A stretch of 9,912 nt of DNA, from the NCBI GenBank assembly GCA_903933475.1, contig CAIZKE010000235.1, forward strand, positions 1 to 9,912, in the 5' to 3' direction. The DNA is from an uncultured Alphaproteobacteria bacterium (GTDB lineage: Bacteria; Pseudomonadota; Alphaproteobacteria; Caulobacterales; Caulobacteraceae). Below, piece by piece: positions 1-6,030 of the stretch; the first letter of the stretch is position 1; each line of letters opens with the position of its first letter. The translations under genes and the position numbers were made by a program. The notes beneath the pieces were generated by a model. That model ran no database searches, was not told where the DNA came from, and saw nothing but the letters and a program-made list of their open reading frames with translations.

Positions 1-1
1 C

Positions 2-580
2 AACGCCCCCCTCAATGGCTTCAAGGGCCTGCACCTCGAGGGCGGCGTCCGGGTGCCCTACATCGTCTCCGCACCCGGGCGCTTCCGGAAGGGAGCGGTC
101 GAGCCTCAGGTCGTCTCCAGCCTCGACATCGCCCCCACGGCTGCCGCCCTGGCGGGCGCTGTCCTGCCCAAGGGCACGGATGGCCAGAACCTTGTCCCCT
201 ACCTGTCGGGTCCGAAGTCGAAGGGCTTCGAGCGCCGCCTCTACTGGCGCTCCGGGCCCAACTATGCGGTCCGTGACGGCGCCTGGAAGCTCTGGAGCGT
301 CAACCGGGCCGAACCGGGCGAGTCCGAGAGCCTCTCCGCGGGCATCACTCCCGACGGGGTCCAGGCCCGGGCCTCCTCCCAGGGCGTCTACGACATGCTC
401 TACAACCTCGACGAGGACCCCGGCGAGACGCGCAACCTCGCCGCCGAACGCCCCGAGGTCGTCGCCCGCCTCAAGGCCGGGATCAACGCGTGGGACCGGG
501 GCAATGTCCCGGCCCAGTGGACCAGCATGCGCCAGGCCGTCCGCCGCCATGAGGGCCAGATGCTGAAGATCTATCCCTGA
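2..580 (+). CDS. Type I sulfatase, C-terminal part (partial, 5' end outside window)
   Basis: Reading frame 2 is open from the left edge to a TGA at 578-580 and gives about 192 residues of a C-terminus. The first visible stretch, K-G-L-H-L-E-G-G-V-R-V-P (about residues 8-19 of the fragment), matches the conserved segment of alkaline-phosphatase-fold sulfatases that precedes the second half of the fold. It is followed by SLDIAPT and, further on, by LDEDPGETRNLA, which fits the usual D-DPGE-NLA signature near sulfatase C-termini. Such enzymes hydrolyse sulfate esters using a formylglycine made from Cys or Ser in a C/S-x-P-x-R motif. That motif, the metal ligands and any signal peptide lie upstream of the window, so substrate and cell location cannot be judged. 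An internal GTG at 53 is not a real start because homology continues upstream of it. The esterase gene follows 26 bp downstream on the same strand, which suggests one transcript. Confidence 0.88.
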   Translation, partial: NAPLNGFKGLHLEGGVRVPYIVSAPGRFRKGAVEPQVVSSLDIAPTAAALAGAVLPKGTDGQNLVPYLSGPKSKGFERRLYWRSGPNYAVRDGAWKLWSVNRAEPGESESLSAGITPDGVQARASSQGVYDMLYNLDEDPGETRNLAAERPEVVARLKAGINAWDRGNVPAQWTSMRQAVRRHEGQMLKIYP

Positions 581-606
581 AGACCTCCATCCGAAGCCGA
601 GGCCCC

Positions 607-1563
607 ATGTCCGATTCCTTCTCCCGCCACCTGGTCGATCCCGAGCTCCTGCCCATGCTGGACGCCTTCCCGACGGCGGTCCTGACCGAGGCCATGCTGC
701 CGGGCATGCGGGGCCGGGCCTCCTGGTTCCCCGCAGACCCGAAGGATGCCGAGCGGACGGACCAGGTCCGTCGCCTCATCCCGGGCCGGGCCGGGGATCC
801 GGACGTCGAGGTCCTCATCTACCGGCCCCGGGGCGTCGAAGGGGCCCTGCCCTGTATCCTGCACATCCACGGAGGTGGCTATGTCTCGGGACGGGCGGAC
901 GGCAACGAGGCCGTGCACCGCCCCATGGCCGCCGACCTCGGCTGCGTCATCGTCACGGTGGCGTACCGCCTGGCCCCCGAGACGCGGTTCCCGGGCGCCG
1001 TGGAGGATTGCTACGCCGCCCTGGCCTGGACCCTGGCCAACACCGCCGAGCTGGGCGTGGATCCAGACCGTGTCGGCGTCATGGGCGAGAGCGCTGGCGG
1101 AGGCCTGGCCGCCGGCCTTGCCCTGCTGGTCCGGGACCGGGGCGAGCACCGCCTCGCCTTCCAGCACCTCATCTACCCGATGATCGACGACCGCACCTGC
1201 ACCCGCCCCGACCCGCACCCGACGGTGGGCGAGTTCATCTGGACCCCGCACAACAACCGTTTCGGCTGGGCGGCCCTGCTCGGGCATGAGCCCGGGATCG
1301 AGGGGGTCTCGCCCTACGCCGCCGCAGCCCGGGCCGAGAGCCTGGCGGGCCTGCCCCCGACCTTCATCGCCGTCGGTGCCCTGGATCTCTTCCTCGAAGA
1401 GAACCTGGAGTACGCCCGGCGTCTGACCCGCGAGGGGATTGCGACCGAGGTCCACGTCTATCCGGGGGCCTTCCACGCCTTCCAGGTCATGCGCAGCGCC
1501 CGGGTGGCCCAGGCGGCCGAGCGCGACAGCCGGGCAGCCCTTGCGCGGTTCCTGAACGGCTGA
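607..1563 (+). CDS. Alpha/beta hydrolase, HSL-type (family IV) esterase
   Basis: This 318-residue protein has the full motif set of the hormone-sensitive-lipase-like esterases. The oxyanion-hole motif HGGG is at residues 88-91 (HIHGGGYVSG). The nucleophile elbow G-E-S-A-G is at 160-164 with Ser162. The catalytic Asp is at 260 (GALDLF) and the catalytic His at 290 (GAFHAF). Members hydrolyse carboxyl esters, typically of short or medium chain acids, in the cytoplasm. No signal peptide is visible. The length is normal for the family (about 300-320). The ATG at 607 is preceded by a short GAGG four bases upstream, a weak but usable ribosome site, and no other start explains the N-terminus better. 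The sulfatase ends 26 bp upstream, so both may be co-transcribed and act on ester-decorated substrates. The true substrate is not visible from sequence. Confidence 0.93.
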   Translation: MSDSFSRHLVDPELLPMLDAFPTAVLTEAMLPGMRGRASWFPADPKDAERTDQVRRLIPGRAGDPDVEVLIYRPRGVEGALPCILHIHGGGYVSGRADGNEAVHRPMAADLGCVIVTVAYRLAPETRFPGAVEDCYAALAWTLANTAELGVDPDRVGVMGESAGGGLAAGLALLVRDRGEHRLAFQHLIYPMIDDRTCTRPDPHPTVGEFIWTPHNNRFGWAALLGHEPGIEGVSPYAAAARAESLAGLPPTFIAVGALDLFLEENLEYARRLTREGIATEVHVYPGAFHAFQVMRSARVAQAAERDSRAALARFLNG

Positions 1564-1583
1564 GGCCCAGGGTCGGGTTCAGG
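1551..1583. terminator. Inverted repeat spanning the convergent gene ends (possible two-way terminator)
   Basis: CCTGAAC at 1551-1557 pairs perfectly with GTTCAGG at 1577-1583 across a 19-base loop. The repeat covers the 15-bp gap between the esterase stop and the methyltransferase stop, and both stop codons lie in or next to it. Two convergent TGA stops give three paired bases for free, but seven exceed that. There is no T-run, so intrinsic termination is unproven. Confidence 0.35.
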
Positions 1584-2418
1584 CCGGGTTCCGGGCGCTC
1601 ACCATCCAGGTCGCCGAGGGCATGTAGACGGTGTCGCCGCGAAGCCAGGGCGACACCGCTTCGCGGACGCGGTCGCGCAGGACAGGGGCGAGGTCTGGCC
1701 GCTCGCGCAGGATCGCGCCCAGGGGCCCGACCCGGAAGCTCATCTCCACTGTCCCCTCCAGGTCCAGGCCGCCGATTGGTTCGTCGTGGGGGGTGATATC
1801 GACCCCGGTAAAGCCGGCCTCGGCCAGGATCCGCCGTACCCGGTCAGGGTCGGAAAAGGCGAAGGGGCCCGGCGCCCCGGACTCGGGCGCCGGGGCCGGT
1901 GGGACCAGGCCGGAGGCGGTCTCGGCGGGCAGGCGCATCCAGAGGTTCTCGGCCAGGGGCCGCCAGCAGACGAAGGCCAGGCGGCCTCCCGGCCTCAGGG
2001 CCCGGCGCAGGTTGCAGAAGGCGGCCGCAGGGTCAGCGAAGAACATCACGCCGAACCTGGAGAAGACCGCGTCCCGGCCGCCGGGAAGCGCCGCAGTCTG
2101 GGCGTCGGCCTCACGGAACTCCAGGCCCCGGGTCCCGTCCTCCTTCGCCCGGCGGCGGGCGACGTCCAGCATGGGGGCCGAAATGTCGAGCCCCAGGACC
2201 TCGCCCTCCGCGCCGACCCTTCGGGCCAGCTCCAGGCTGGTGTCGCCGCAGCCGCAGCCTACGTCCAGCAGGGTCTCCCCCGGCACCGGGGCCAGCCGGT
2301 CCATGGCCGCAAGGCCGAGGGGGCGGATCTGCCGGTCGATCTGGTCCTGCAGGCTGGCCCAGGTGCGCCCGGCGGCGTCATTCCAATAGGCGACCTGGGT
2401 CGCGTTCGCCGCACTCAT
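1579..2418 (-). CDS. Class I SAM-dependent methyltransferase (UbiE/Methyltransf_11-like)
   Basis: The protein is 279 residues when started at the ATG at 2418. Motif I, the S-adenosylmethionine-binding loop, is LLDVGCGCGDT at residues 50-60. The acidic residue expected to bind the SAM ribose is Asp78 in GLDIS. The adenine-region motif FREADAQ is at 101-107, the motif IV region SRFGVMFF at 120-127, and the post-motif RPGGRLAFVCW at 142-152. The N-terminal YW-AAGRTW and DRQIRPLG segments are typical of a bacterial UbiE-like subgroup of unknown substrate. The frame is open 22 codons further upstream, but 2418 is preferred: a GGAAGG site (2428-2433) lies nine bases upstream and the family N-terminus begins here. 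It is divergent from the exported hydrolase and convergent with the esterase, so it is probably monocistronic. It is cytoplasmic. The acceptor (quinone, lipid or small molecule) cannot be told. Confidence 0.9.
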   Translation of the reverse strand: MSAANATQVAYWNDAAGRTWASLQDQIDRQIRPLGLAAMDRLAPVPGETLLDVGCGCGDTSLELARRVGAEGEVLGLDISAPMLDVARRRAKEDGTRGLEFREADAQTAALPGGRDAVFSRFGVMFFADPAAAFCNLRRALRPGGRLAFVCWRPLAENLWMRLPAETASGLVPPAPAPESGAPGPFAFSDPDRVRRILAEAGFTGVDITPHDEPIGGLDLEGTVEMSFRVGPLGAILRERPDLAPVLRDRVREAVSPWLRGDTVYMPSATWMVSARNPA

Positions 2419-2512
2419 GCCGAATTTCCTTCCGATTACCGCCGAACAGGCGCCCGGCTTGTCCCGCAACGCCCAGTGCCTCACCCTGCCGCCTCAAGAC
2501 GGACTCCGCCAG
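2419..2512. promoter_or_regulatory. Divergent promoter gap, methyltransferase / serine hydrolase
   Basis: These 94 bp separate two divergent starts and must hold promoters for both. The only site I can define is the minus-strand Shine-Dalgarno sequence GGAAGG (complement of 2428-2433) for the methyltransferase. No convincing -35/-10 pair was found. The upstream of the hydrolase ATG has only a weak ACGGA-like ribosome site. Confidence 0.45.
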
Positions 2513-3562
2513 ATGCCCTTCCGCCGATCCCTGCTGGTCCTCGCCCTTACCCTGGGCCTCGGCGTCTTCGGCCAGGCCGCCTCGGCGGCGTCGCCGCCCG
2601 CAGGCCTGGAGGCGGGCCTCGACGCCATCCTCGCCCGGGGCGCACCCGGCGTCTCCCTCCTGGTCTACCGGAACGGCGACCTGCTCTACCGGATGGACCG
2701 CGGGCGCATCGCCCCGGACGAGCGCCTTCCCGTCGCCTCGGCCTCCAAGTGGATGGCTGCAGCCCTCGTCATGACCGTGGTCGATGAGGGAGGCCTGTCC
2801 CTGGATGAGCCGATCGGTCGGCGCCTTCCGGAATTCCAGGGCCCGTCCGGCGAGATCACCCTGCGCCAACTGCTCTCCTACACCGCCGGCCAGGGCGGCC
2901 TGATGGGCATGTCCGACCTCCTCCAGGACTCCGGGATGACCCTGGCCGAGTCCGCTGCCCGGATCGCCGGGCGTCCCCAGGCAGATCCCCCGGGGGCGGT
3001 CTTCCGGTACGGCGGGCCGTCCTTTCAGGTCGTCGGGGCCCTGGTTGAACAGGCCACTGGCCAGCGGTGGGCGGATCTCTTCGAGGCGCGTATCGCCCGG
3101 CCGCTCGGCATGACGTCGACCACCTGGGGTCACCCCCTGCGCCCGGACCTCGATCCGTCGAGCGTCCGCAATCCCAACCTCCAGGGCGGGGTCTACACCA
3201 CCGCTGCCGACTACGGCCGCTTCCTGGGGATGGTGGCGGGAAGGGGCGTCCTGGACGGCCGGCGCGTGCTCTCGAAGACCGCCGTCGCCGAGCTGGAGAC
3301 GGTCCAGACGGCAGGCAAGCCCATGGCCTATCGGCCGCCGGGGATGTCGGATATCGACGCCTACGACCTTGGGAACTGGTGCGAGGTCACCGGGGCGGAC
3401 GGCGCCTGTGTCCTGGCCTCCAGCCCCGGAGCCTTTGGCGTCTATCCCTGGATCGACCGCCGGACCGGCCTCTACGGGCTCTTCTTCCTGAGGTACCAGC
3501 TCCCCCTGGTGGTCGATCCCATCCGCGAGGCCCGGGCCCTCATCCTGTCCGCCGCGCCCTGA
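2513..3562 (+). CDS. Exported serine hydrolase, beta-lactamase family (S12 / family VIII esterase-like)
   Basis: The 349-residue product begins MPFRRSLLVLALTLGLGVFG and continues QAASA-A, a clear Sec signal peptide with likely cleavage near residue 25, so it should act in the periplasm or be secreted. The nucleophile motif S-x-x-K is at Ser76-Lys79 (VASASKW). The second motif is Tyr166-Gly-Gly168 (FRYGGPSF), in the place of the usual Y-x-N. The third motif, where K-T-G or H-x-G is expected, reads S-S-P-G-A-F-G at about 303-309 and is followed by YPWID. Typical beta-lactamase-fold context is present, including LRQLLSYTAG (117-126) and IARPLGM (194-200). The family covers class C beta-lactamases, D,D-peptidases and family VIII esterases; an esterase or peptidase role is more likely than antibiotic resistance. 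The frame is open to an ATG at 2417, but that would add 32 residues before the signal peptide, so 2513 is chosen. Confidence 0.9.
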   Translation: MPFRRSLLVLALTLGLGVFGQAASAASPPAGLEAGLDAILARGAPGVSLLVYRNGDLLYRMDRGRIAPDERLPVASASKWMAAALVMTVVDEGGLSLDEPIGRRLPEFQGPSGEITLRQLLSYTAGQGGLMGMSDLLQDSGMTLAESAARIAGRPQADPPGAVFRYGGPSFQVVGALVEQATGQRWADLFEARIARPLGMTSTTWGHPLRPDLDPSSVRNPNLQGGVYTTAADYGRFLGMVAGRGVLDGRRVLSKTAVAELETVQTAGKPMAYRPPGMSDIDAYDLGNWCEVTGADGACVLASSPGAFGVYPWIDRRTGLYGLFFLRYQLPLVVDPIREARALILSAAP

Positions 3563-3574
3563 ACCCGCCTCAGG
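3558..3574. repeat. Short inverted repeat between convergent genes
   Basis: CCTGA (3558-3562) and TCAGG (3570-3574) flank a 7-base loop in the gap between the hydrolase stop and the monooxygenase stop. Part of the pairing follows simply from facing TGA stop codons, and no T-tract follows. It is at best a weak terminator candidate. Confidence 0.2.
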
Positions 3575-5030
3575 CCGACAGGGCGTAGTCCTCCAGGACC
3601 GGAGCCTTCATCTCGGCCTCGAAGGTCTCATAGGACCAGGGGTAGGTGGCGACATTGCCATGTGCGTCAAAGTACCAGCTACGGCAGCCCGAGGCCCAGA
3701 TGGACCCGGTCAGTTTTTCCTTGAGCGCCTGGGTCCAGGCCTGTGTGGGTTCCGCCCGGGGCGTGATCTCCCGGGCCTGGCCTTCGACCAGCAGGTCTAC
3801 CAGCTGCAGCACATAGTCCAGCTGGCGCTCGGCGGTCATCAGGAAGGAGAAATTGCCCAGGGGGCTGTTGGGGCCGCCCAACATGAACCAGTTGGGCAGG
3901 TCGGGAACCGTCACCCCGCGATAGGTGACATTGCCCCGGGCCCAGGTTTCGGACAGCGCCCGCCCGCTGCGCCCGGTGATGCGCATGTCGCCAAACGGAT
4001 GGTGGGCGTCGAATCCTGTCGCCAGGACCAGGACGTCCAGCTCATGGAGCCGCCCATCCGCCGTCCGCACGCCGCCCGCCTCGATCCGGGCGATGGCGTC
4101 GGTAACGAGTTCGGCGTCCGGCCGCTGGATGGCCGGATAGAAGAGGCTCGAGACAATCAGCCGCTTGCAGCCCATCCGGTAGTCGGGCGTCAGCCGGGCC
4201 CTCAGGTCAGGGTCGGCGACCGTGTTCAGGTTATCCAGGCAGGCCTGGGCCATGCGGTCGTAGACGTCCGGCGCCTCGCCCGCCACTGCTGCGCAGAAGG
4301 CGCCGTTGAAGGCCTGGGCGAGGTGGGCGTACTGGTCTGCAAGGAGGGCCGGGTCCGCCCGGTAGGCGGCGCGCTTCTCGTCGGCGATCGGCAGGTTCGG
4401 CTCGGGCAGGATCCACTGCGGGGTGCGCTGGAAGAGGCTGACCTTCTCGGCCCGGTCGACGATGGCCGGGACGACCTGGATGGCTGTGGATCCGGTGCCG
4501 ATGACGCCGATGCGCTTTCCCTCCAGGGGGACCGAGTGGTCCCAGCGGGCGGTGTGGAAGGCCGCGCCGGAGAAAGCCTTCAGGCCCTCGATGTCCGGGA
4601 GTGAGGGGTGGTGTAGGATGCCCACGGCGGTGATAACCGCATCGAACCGCCCCTGGGGGCCCTGGTTGGTGACGATCTCCCAGGCGCCGTCCCGCCAGTC
4701 CGCCGACTGAACCTCGCTGTTGAACCGGACCCGGGCCTCGACCCCATAGTCCGCCGCCACCTTGCGCATGTAGGCCTGGATCTCCGAGCCCGGCGAGTAC
4801 TTGTGGCTCCACTCCGCATTGGGAGCGAAGGAGAAGCGGTAGAGGTGCGAGGGCACGTCGCAGGTAATGCCGGGATAGGTGTTGTCCCGCCAGGTCCCGC
4901 CTGGCTCCCCGGCCTTTTCGAAGATCACCACGTCGCTCACGCCGCGCTCGCGCAGCCGGATGGCCGCAGCGATACCGCCGGCACCGGCGCCGATCACCGC
5001 GAGCCTCAGTCCCTGTCCGGTCCCGGCCAT
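3570..5030 (-). CDS. Flavin-containing monooxygenase, Baeyer-Villiger type (BVMO)
   Basis: This is a 486-residue flavoprotein with two Rossmann folds. The FAD-binding G-x-G-x-x-G is at residues 14-19 (VIGAGAGGI) and the NADPH-binding G-x-G-x-x-A at 178-183 (VIGTGSTA). Between them lies F153-S-G155-AAF-H159-TAR-W163-D164, an exact match to the F-x-G-x-x-x-H-x-x-x-W fingerprint of type I Baeyer-Villiger monooxygenases. GGTW (44-47), YPGITCD (52-58), ATGF (337-340) and GPNS (387-390) are further family marks. Such enzymes use NADPH and O2 to insert oxygen next to a ketone, giving an ester or lactone. The length fits the shorter BVMO class rather than the roughly 550-residue cyclohexanone type. 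The start at 5030 is strongly supported by AGGAGG six bases upstream (5037-5042); the much longer upstream open frame is spurious. It is monocistronic, divergent from terB. The substrate is unknown; ketones of fatty, terpene or steroid origin are possible. Confidence 0.93.
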   Translation of the reverse strand: MAGTGQGLRLAVIGAGAGGIAAAIRLRERGVSDVVIFEKAGEPGGTWRDNTYPGITCDVPSHLYRFSFAPNAEWSHKYSPGSEIQAYMRKVAADYGVEARVRFNSEVQSADWRDGAWEIVTNQGPQGRFDAVITAVGILHHPSLPDIEGLKAFSGAAFHTARWDHSVPLEGKRIGVIGTGSTAIQVVPAIVDRAEKVSLFQRTPQWILPEPNLPIADEKRAAYRADPALLADQYAHLAQAFNGAFCAAVAGEAPDVYDRMAQACLDNLNTVADPDLRARLTPDYRMGCKRLIVSSLFYPAIQRPDAELVTDAIARIEAGGVRTADGRLHELDVLVLATGFDAHHPFGDMRITGRSGRALSETWARGNVTYRGVTVPDLPNWFMLGGPNSPLGNFSFLMTAERQLDYVLQLVDLLVEGQAREITPRAEPTQAWTQALKEKLTGSIWASGCRSWYFDAHGNVATYPWSYETFEAEMKAPVLEDYALSA

Positions 5031-5036
5031 AGAGGT

Positions 5037-5042
5037 CCTCCT
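5037..5042 (-). promoter_or_regulatory. Shine-Dalgarno site of the BVMO gene
   Basis: The minus strand reads AGGAGG six bases before the ATG at 5030. This is a near-perfect ribosome binding site. It decides the start against the longer frame that stays open to beyond 5300. Confidence 0.85.
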
Positions 5043-5110
5043 GCTGAGCGGATAGTGTCCTACAGACGCGCGCCGCGGGAAAGACCTCCGCGCCTGGCCC
5101 GGAATACCGC

Positions 5111-5167
5111 CTTCAAGGGCAGTGGGTGCAGACCCTGCAGCGAATTCTTTCGGGTCGGCCCTTGAAG
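5111..5167. repeat. 10-bp perfect inverted repeat in the divergent promoter region
   Basis: CTTCAAGGGC (5111-5120) and GCCCTTGAAG (5158-5167) are exact reverse complements separated by 37 bp. The arm centres are 47 bp apart, roughly four and a half helical turns. They may be paired operator half-sites or the base of a long stem. The position between two divergent genes favours a regulator-binding role, which is inference. Confidence 0.5.
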
Positions 5168-5214
5168 AGGTTGGGCGCCAAACCCAGATGCCTGCAGCGG
5201 GCCGGGCCCCTCTG

Positions 5215-5232
5215 ACGCTTCCAGTGAAGCGT
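5215..5232. repeat. Compact palindrome / hairpin upstream of terB
   Basis: ACGCTTC and GAAGCGT flank the four bases CAGT, giving a perfect 7-bp stem with a tetraloop. It lies about 107 bp before the terB ATG. It could be an 18-bp dimeric-regulator operator or an RNA hairpin in a leader. No T-run follows, so it is unlikely to be a terminator. Confidence 0.5.
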
Positions 5233-5339
5233 GATGTCGGACCGCATCGGGTGCGCTCGATGCCGGGTCCGGGGCCTTCCCTTCCCCCCCAAGCCAGCCG
5301 GCTCCGGTGTCGGGCGCTCCCAACCAGAGGTGTGCCACG

Positions 5340-5807
5340 ATGAAGACGACCCAATTGCAAACCCATGACCGCCGACCGGTGTTCGAAGACGCCTGGACCC
5401 CTGGCGACCTCGTCCAGTTCGAGGCCCTGGTCAGTGCCTGCGCCCTGGTCGCCCAGTCTGACGGTTGGGTCACCCCCGAGGAAACCCGCCGTGTCACGGA
5501 GCGTATGCGCACCCTGCCTGCGCTCGACGTCTTCGAGAGCGGCGACCTCATCGAGGCCTTTGAGGCCCGGATCGAGGATTTCAACCGGGATCCCGAGGCG
5601 GCGCTGGTCATGTCCGAGGGCACGATCCGCCGGCTCCGGGACAAGCCGGACGCCGCCCGGCTTGTGGCCTCCGCCGCCTGCGCCGTGGCGTCGGCGGACG
5701 GTGGATTTGACGCAGAGGAAAGGGCGGCTATTCTAAGGATCTGCGCCCTGCTGGTCCTGTCTCCCCAGGAAGTGGATCTGGTGGCGCCGCGAAGGAGGCC
5801 GAAATGA
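5340..5807 (+). CDS. terB: TerB-family (tellurite resistance-associated) protein
   Basis: The 155-residue product has the two-fold repeated acidic helical layout of the TerB fold. The first half holds ALVAQSDGWVTPEE (about residues 35-48, acidic Asp41, Glu47, Glu48). The second half holds ACAVASADGGFDAEER (113-128, with Asp120, Asp124, Glu126, Glu127). These D-G-x-x-x-x-E segments match the conserved metal-binding acidic residues of TerB. The length (about 150) is normal. It should be cytoplasmic, as no signal peptide or membrane segment is seen. TerB is tied to tellurite and general stress responses but its molecular role is unsettled. No terA, C, D, E or Z gene is in the window, so this is an orphan copy. 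The ATG at 5340 has AGAGG nine bases upstream; an in-frame GTG at 5307 has no ribosome site and is less likely. It overlaps the next ORF by ATGA. Confidence 0.85.
   Translation: MKTTQLQTHDRRPVFEDAWTPGDLVQFEALVSACALVAQSDGWVTPEETRRVTERMRTLPALDVFESGDLIEAFEARIEDFNRDPEAALVMSEGTIRRLRDKPDAARLVASAACAVASADGGFDAEERAAILRICALLVLSPQEVDLVAPRRRPK
5792..5798 (+). promoter_or_regulatory. Strong Shine-Dalgarno site inside the terB 3' end
   Basis: AAGGAGG lies five bases before the ATG at 5804 and nine bases before another ATG at 5808 in a different frame. A near-perfect ribosome site at the very end of terB is hard to explain unless a gene starts there. It supports the small ORF at 5804; the 5808 frame would give only 23 codons. 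Confidence 0.65.
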
Positions 5808-5989
5808 ATGTGGCACCGCAGGATCCCATGGCCTGGATGTACGTCCAGCCTGCTGCCGTTTCGCCTGTTCCCGGTTCCCTGACCGTCACGCCCGTGAAGC
5901 CGGCCGACCCCTCCACCGGTTCAGAGATGGGGCCCGGCGAAGACCGGCGCCCCCGCGACCCCCAACGCAAGGTGGACATACGGGTCTGA
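5804..5989 (+). CDS. Small proline-rich protein of unknown function, coupled to terB
   Basis: This 61-residue ORF starts at an ATG that overlaps the terB stop (ATGA) and is preceded by AAGGAGG at five bases, so translation is probably coupled to terB. I do not recognise a family. The N-terminal half (MNVAPQDPMAWMYVQPAAVSPVPG) is rich in Pro, Ala and Val. The C-terminal half is charged (EDRRPRDPQRKVDIRV), with a basic tail. There is no signal peptide, membrane segment or cysteine, and the composition suggests disorder, perhaps a short partner or adaptor of TerB. It is unlikely to be a frameshifted terB tail because TerB already has its normal length. The support is positional (overlap and ribosome site) rather than homology. 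A GC-rich hairpin follows the stop closely. Confidence 0.55.
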   Translation: MNVAPQDPMAWMYVQPAAVSPVPGSLTVTPVKPADPSTGSEMGPGEDRRPRDPQRKVDIRV

Positions 5990-5997
5990 ACCGGTCT

Positions 5998-6013
5998 CGG
6001 GGCCGCGGCCCCG
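5998..6013. terminator. 16-bp GC palindrome after the small ORF (possible terminator or attenuator)
   Basis: CGGGGCCGCGGCCCCG is a perfect palindrome that begins nine bases after the stop at 5987-5989. As RNA it would fold into a very stable stem with a tiny loop. There is no following U-tract, so it may only pause transcription or protect the upstream mRNA end. GC-rich genomes produce such palindromes by chance more often than others. Confidence 0.35.
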
Positions 6014-6030
6014 GTGCCGGGTTGCGCGCC

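Larger units (their letters stand above)
5031..5339. promoter_or_regulatory. 309-bp divergent intergenic region, BVMO / terB
   Basis: No gene is supported here; the open frames crossing it look like GC-driven extensions. It must hold the promoters of the monooxygenase (minus) and terB (plus). Visible structure: an AGGAGG ribosome site for the monooxygenase (complement of 5037-5042), an AGAGG site for terB (5326-5330), a 10-bp perfect inverted repeat (5111-5120 / 5158-5167), a compact 7-bp-arm palindrome (5215-5232), and CCTGCAGCG twice (5134-5142 and 5191-5199). I could not define a reliable -35/-10 pair. Confidence 0.6.

Noticed and set aside
571..1476. Long open frame (about 301 codons) on the minus strand opposite the esterase
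   Set aside because: It is fully antisense to a gene with an intact catalytic triad. Its composition is Gly/Arg/Pro/Ala-rich with no recognisable motif, as expected for the antisense of high-GC codons.
2417..2512. N-terminal extension of the serine hydrolase by 32 residues (ATG at 2417)
   Set aside because: It would bury a clear signal peptide, lacks a ribosome site, and its start would overlap the divergent methyltransferase start.
1786..2787. Plus-strand open frame of about 333 codons opposite the methyltransferase
   Set aside because: The translation is low-complexity and motif-free and runs through two real genes in the wrong frame or strand. It is an artefact of GC bias.
3660..4604. 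Plus-strand open frame of about 314 codons opposite the BVMO
   Set aside because: The minus strand carries both Rossmann motifs and the BVMO fingerprint. The plus frame has no domain signal and no ribosome site.
5031..5366. N-terminal extension of the BVMO by 112 residues
   Set aside because: The extension is Arg/Gly/Ser-rich and motif-free, whereas the FAD fold begins right after the ATG at 5030, which has a perfect AGGAGG at six bases.
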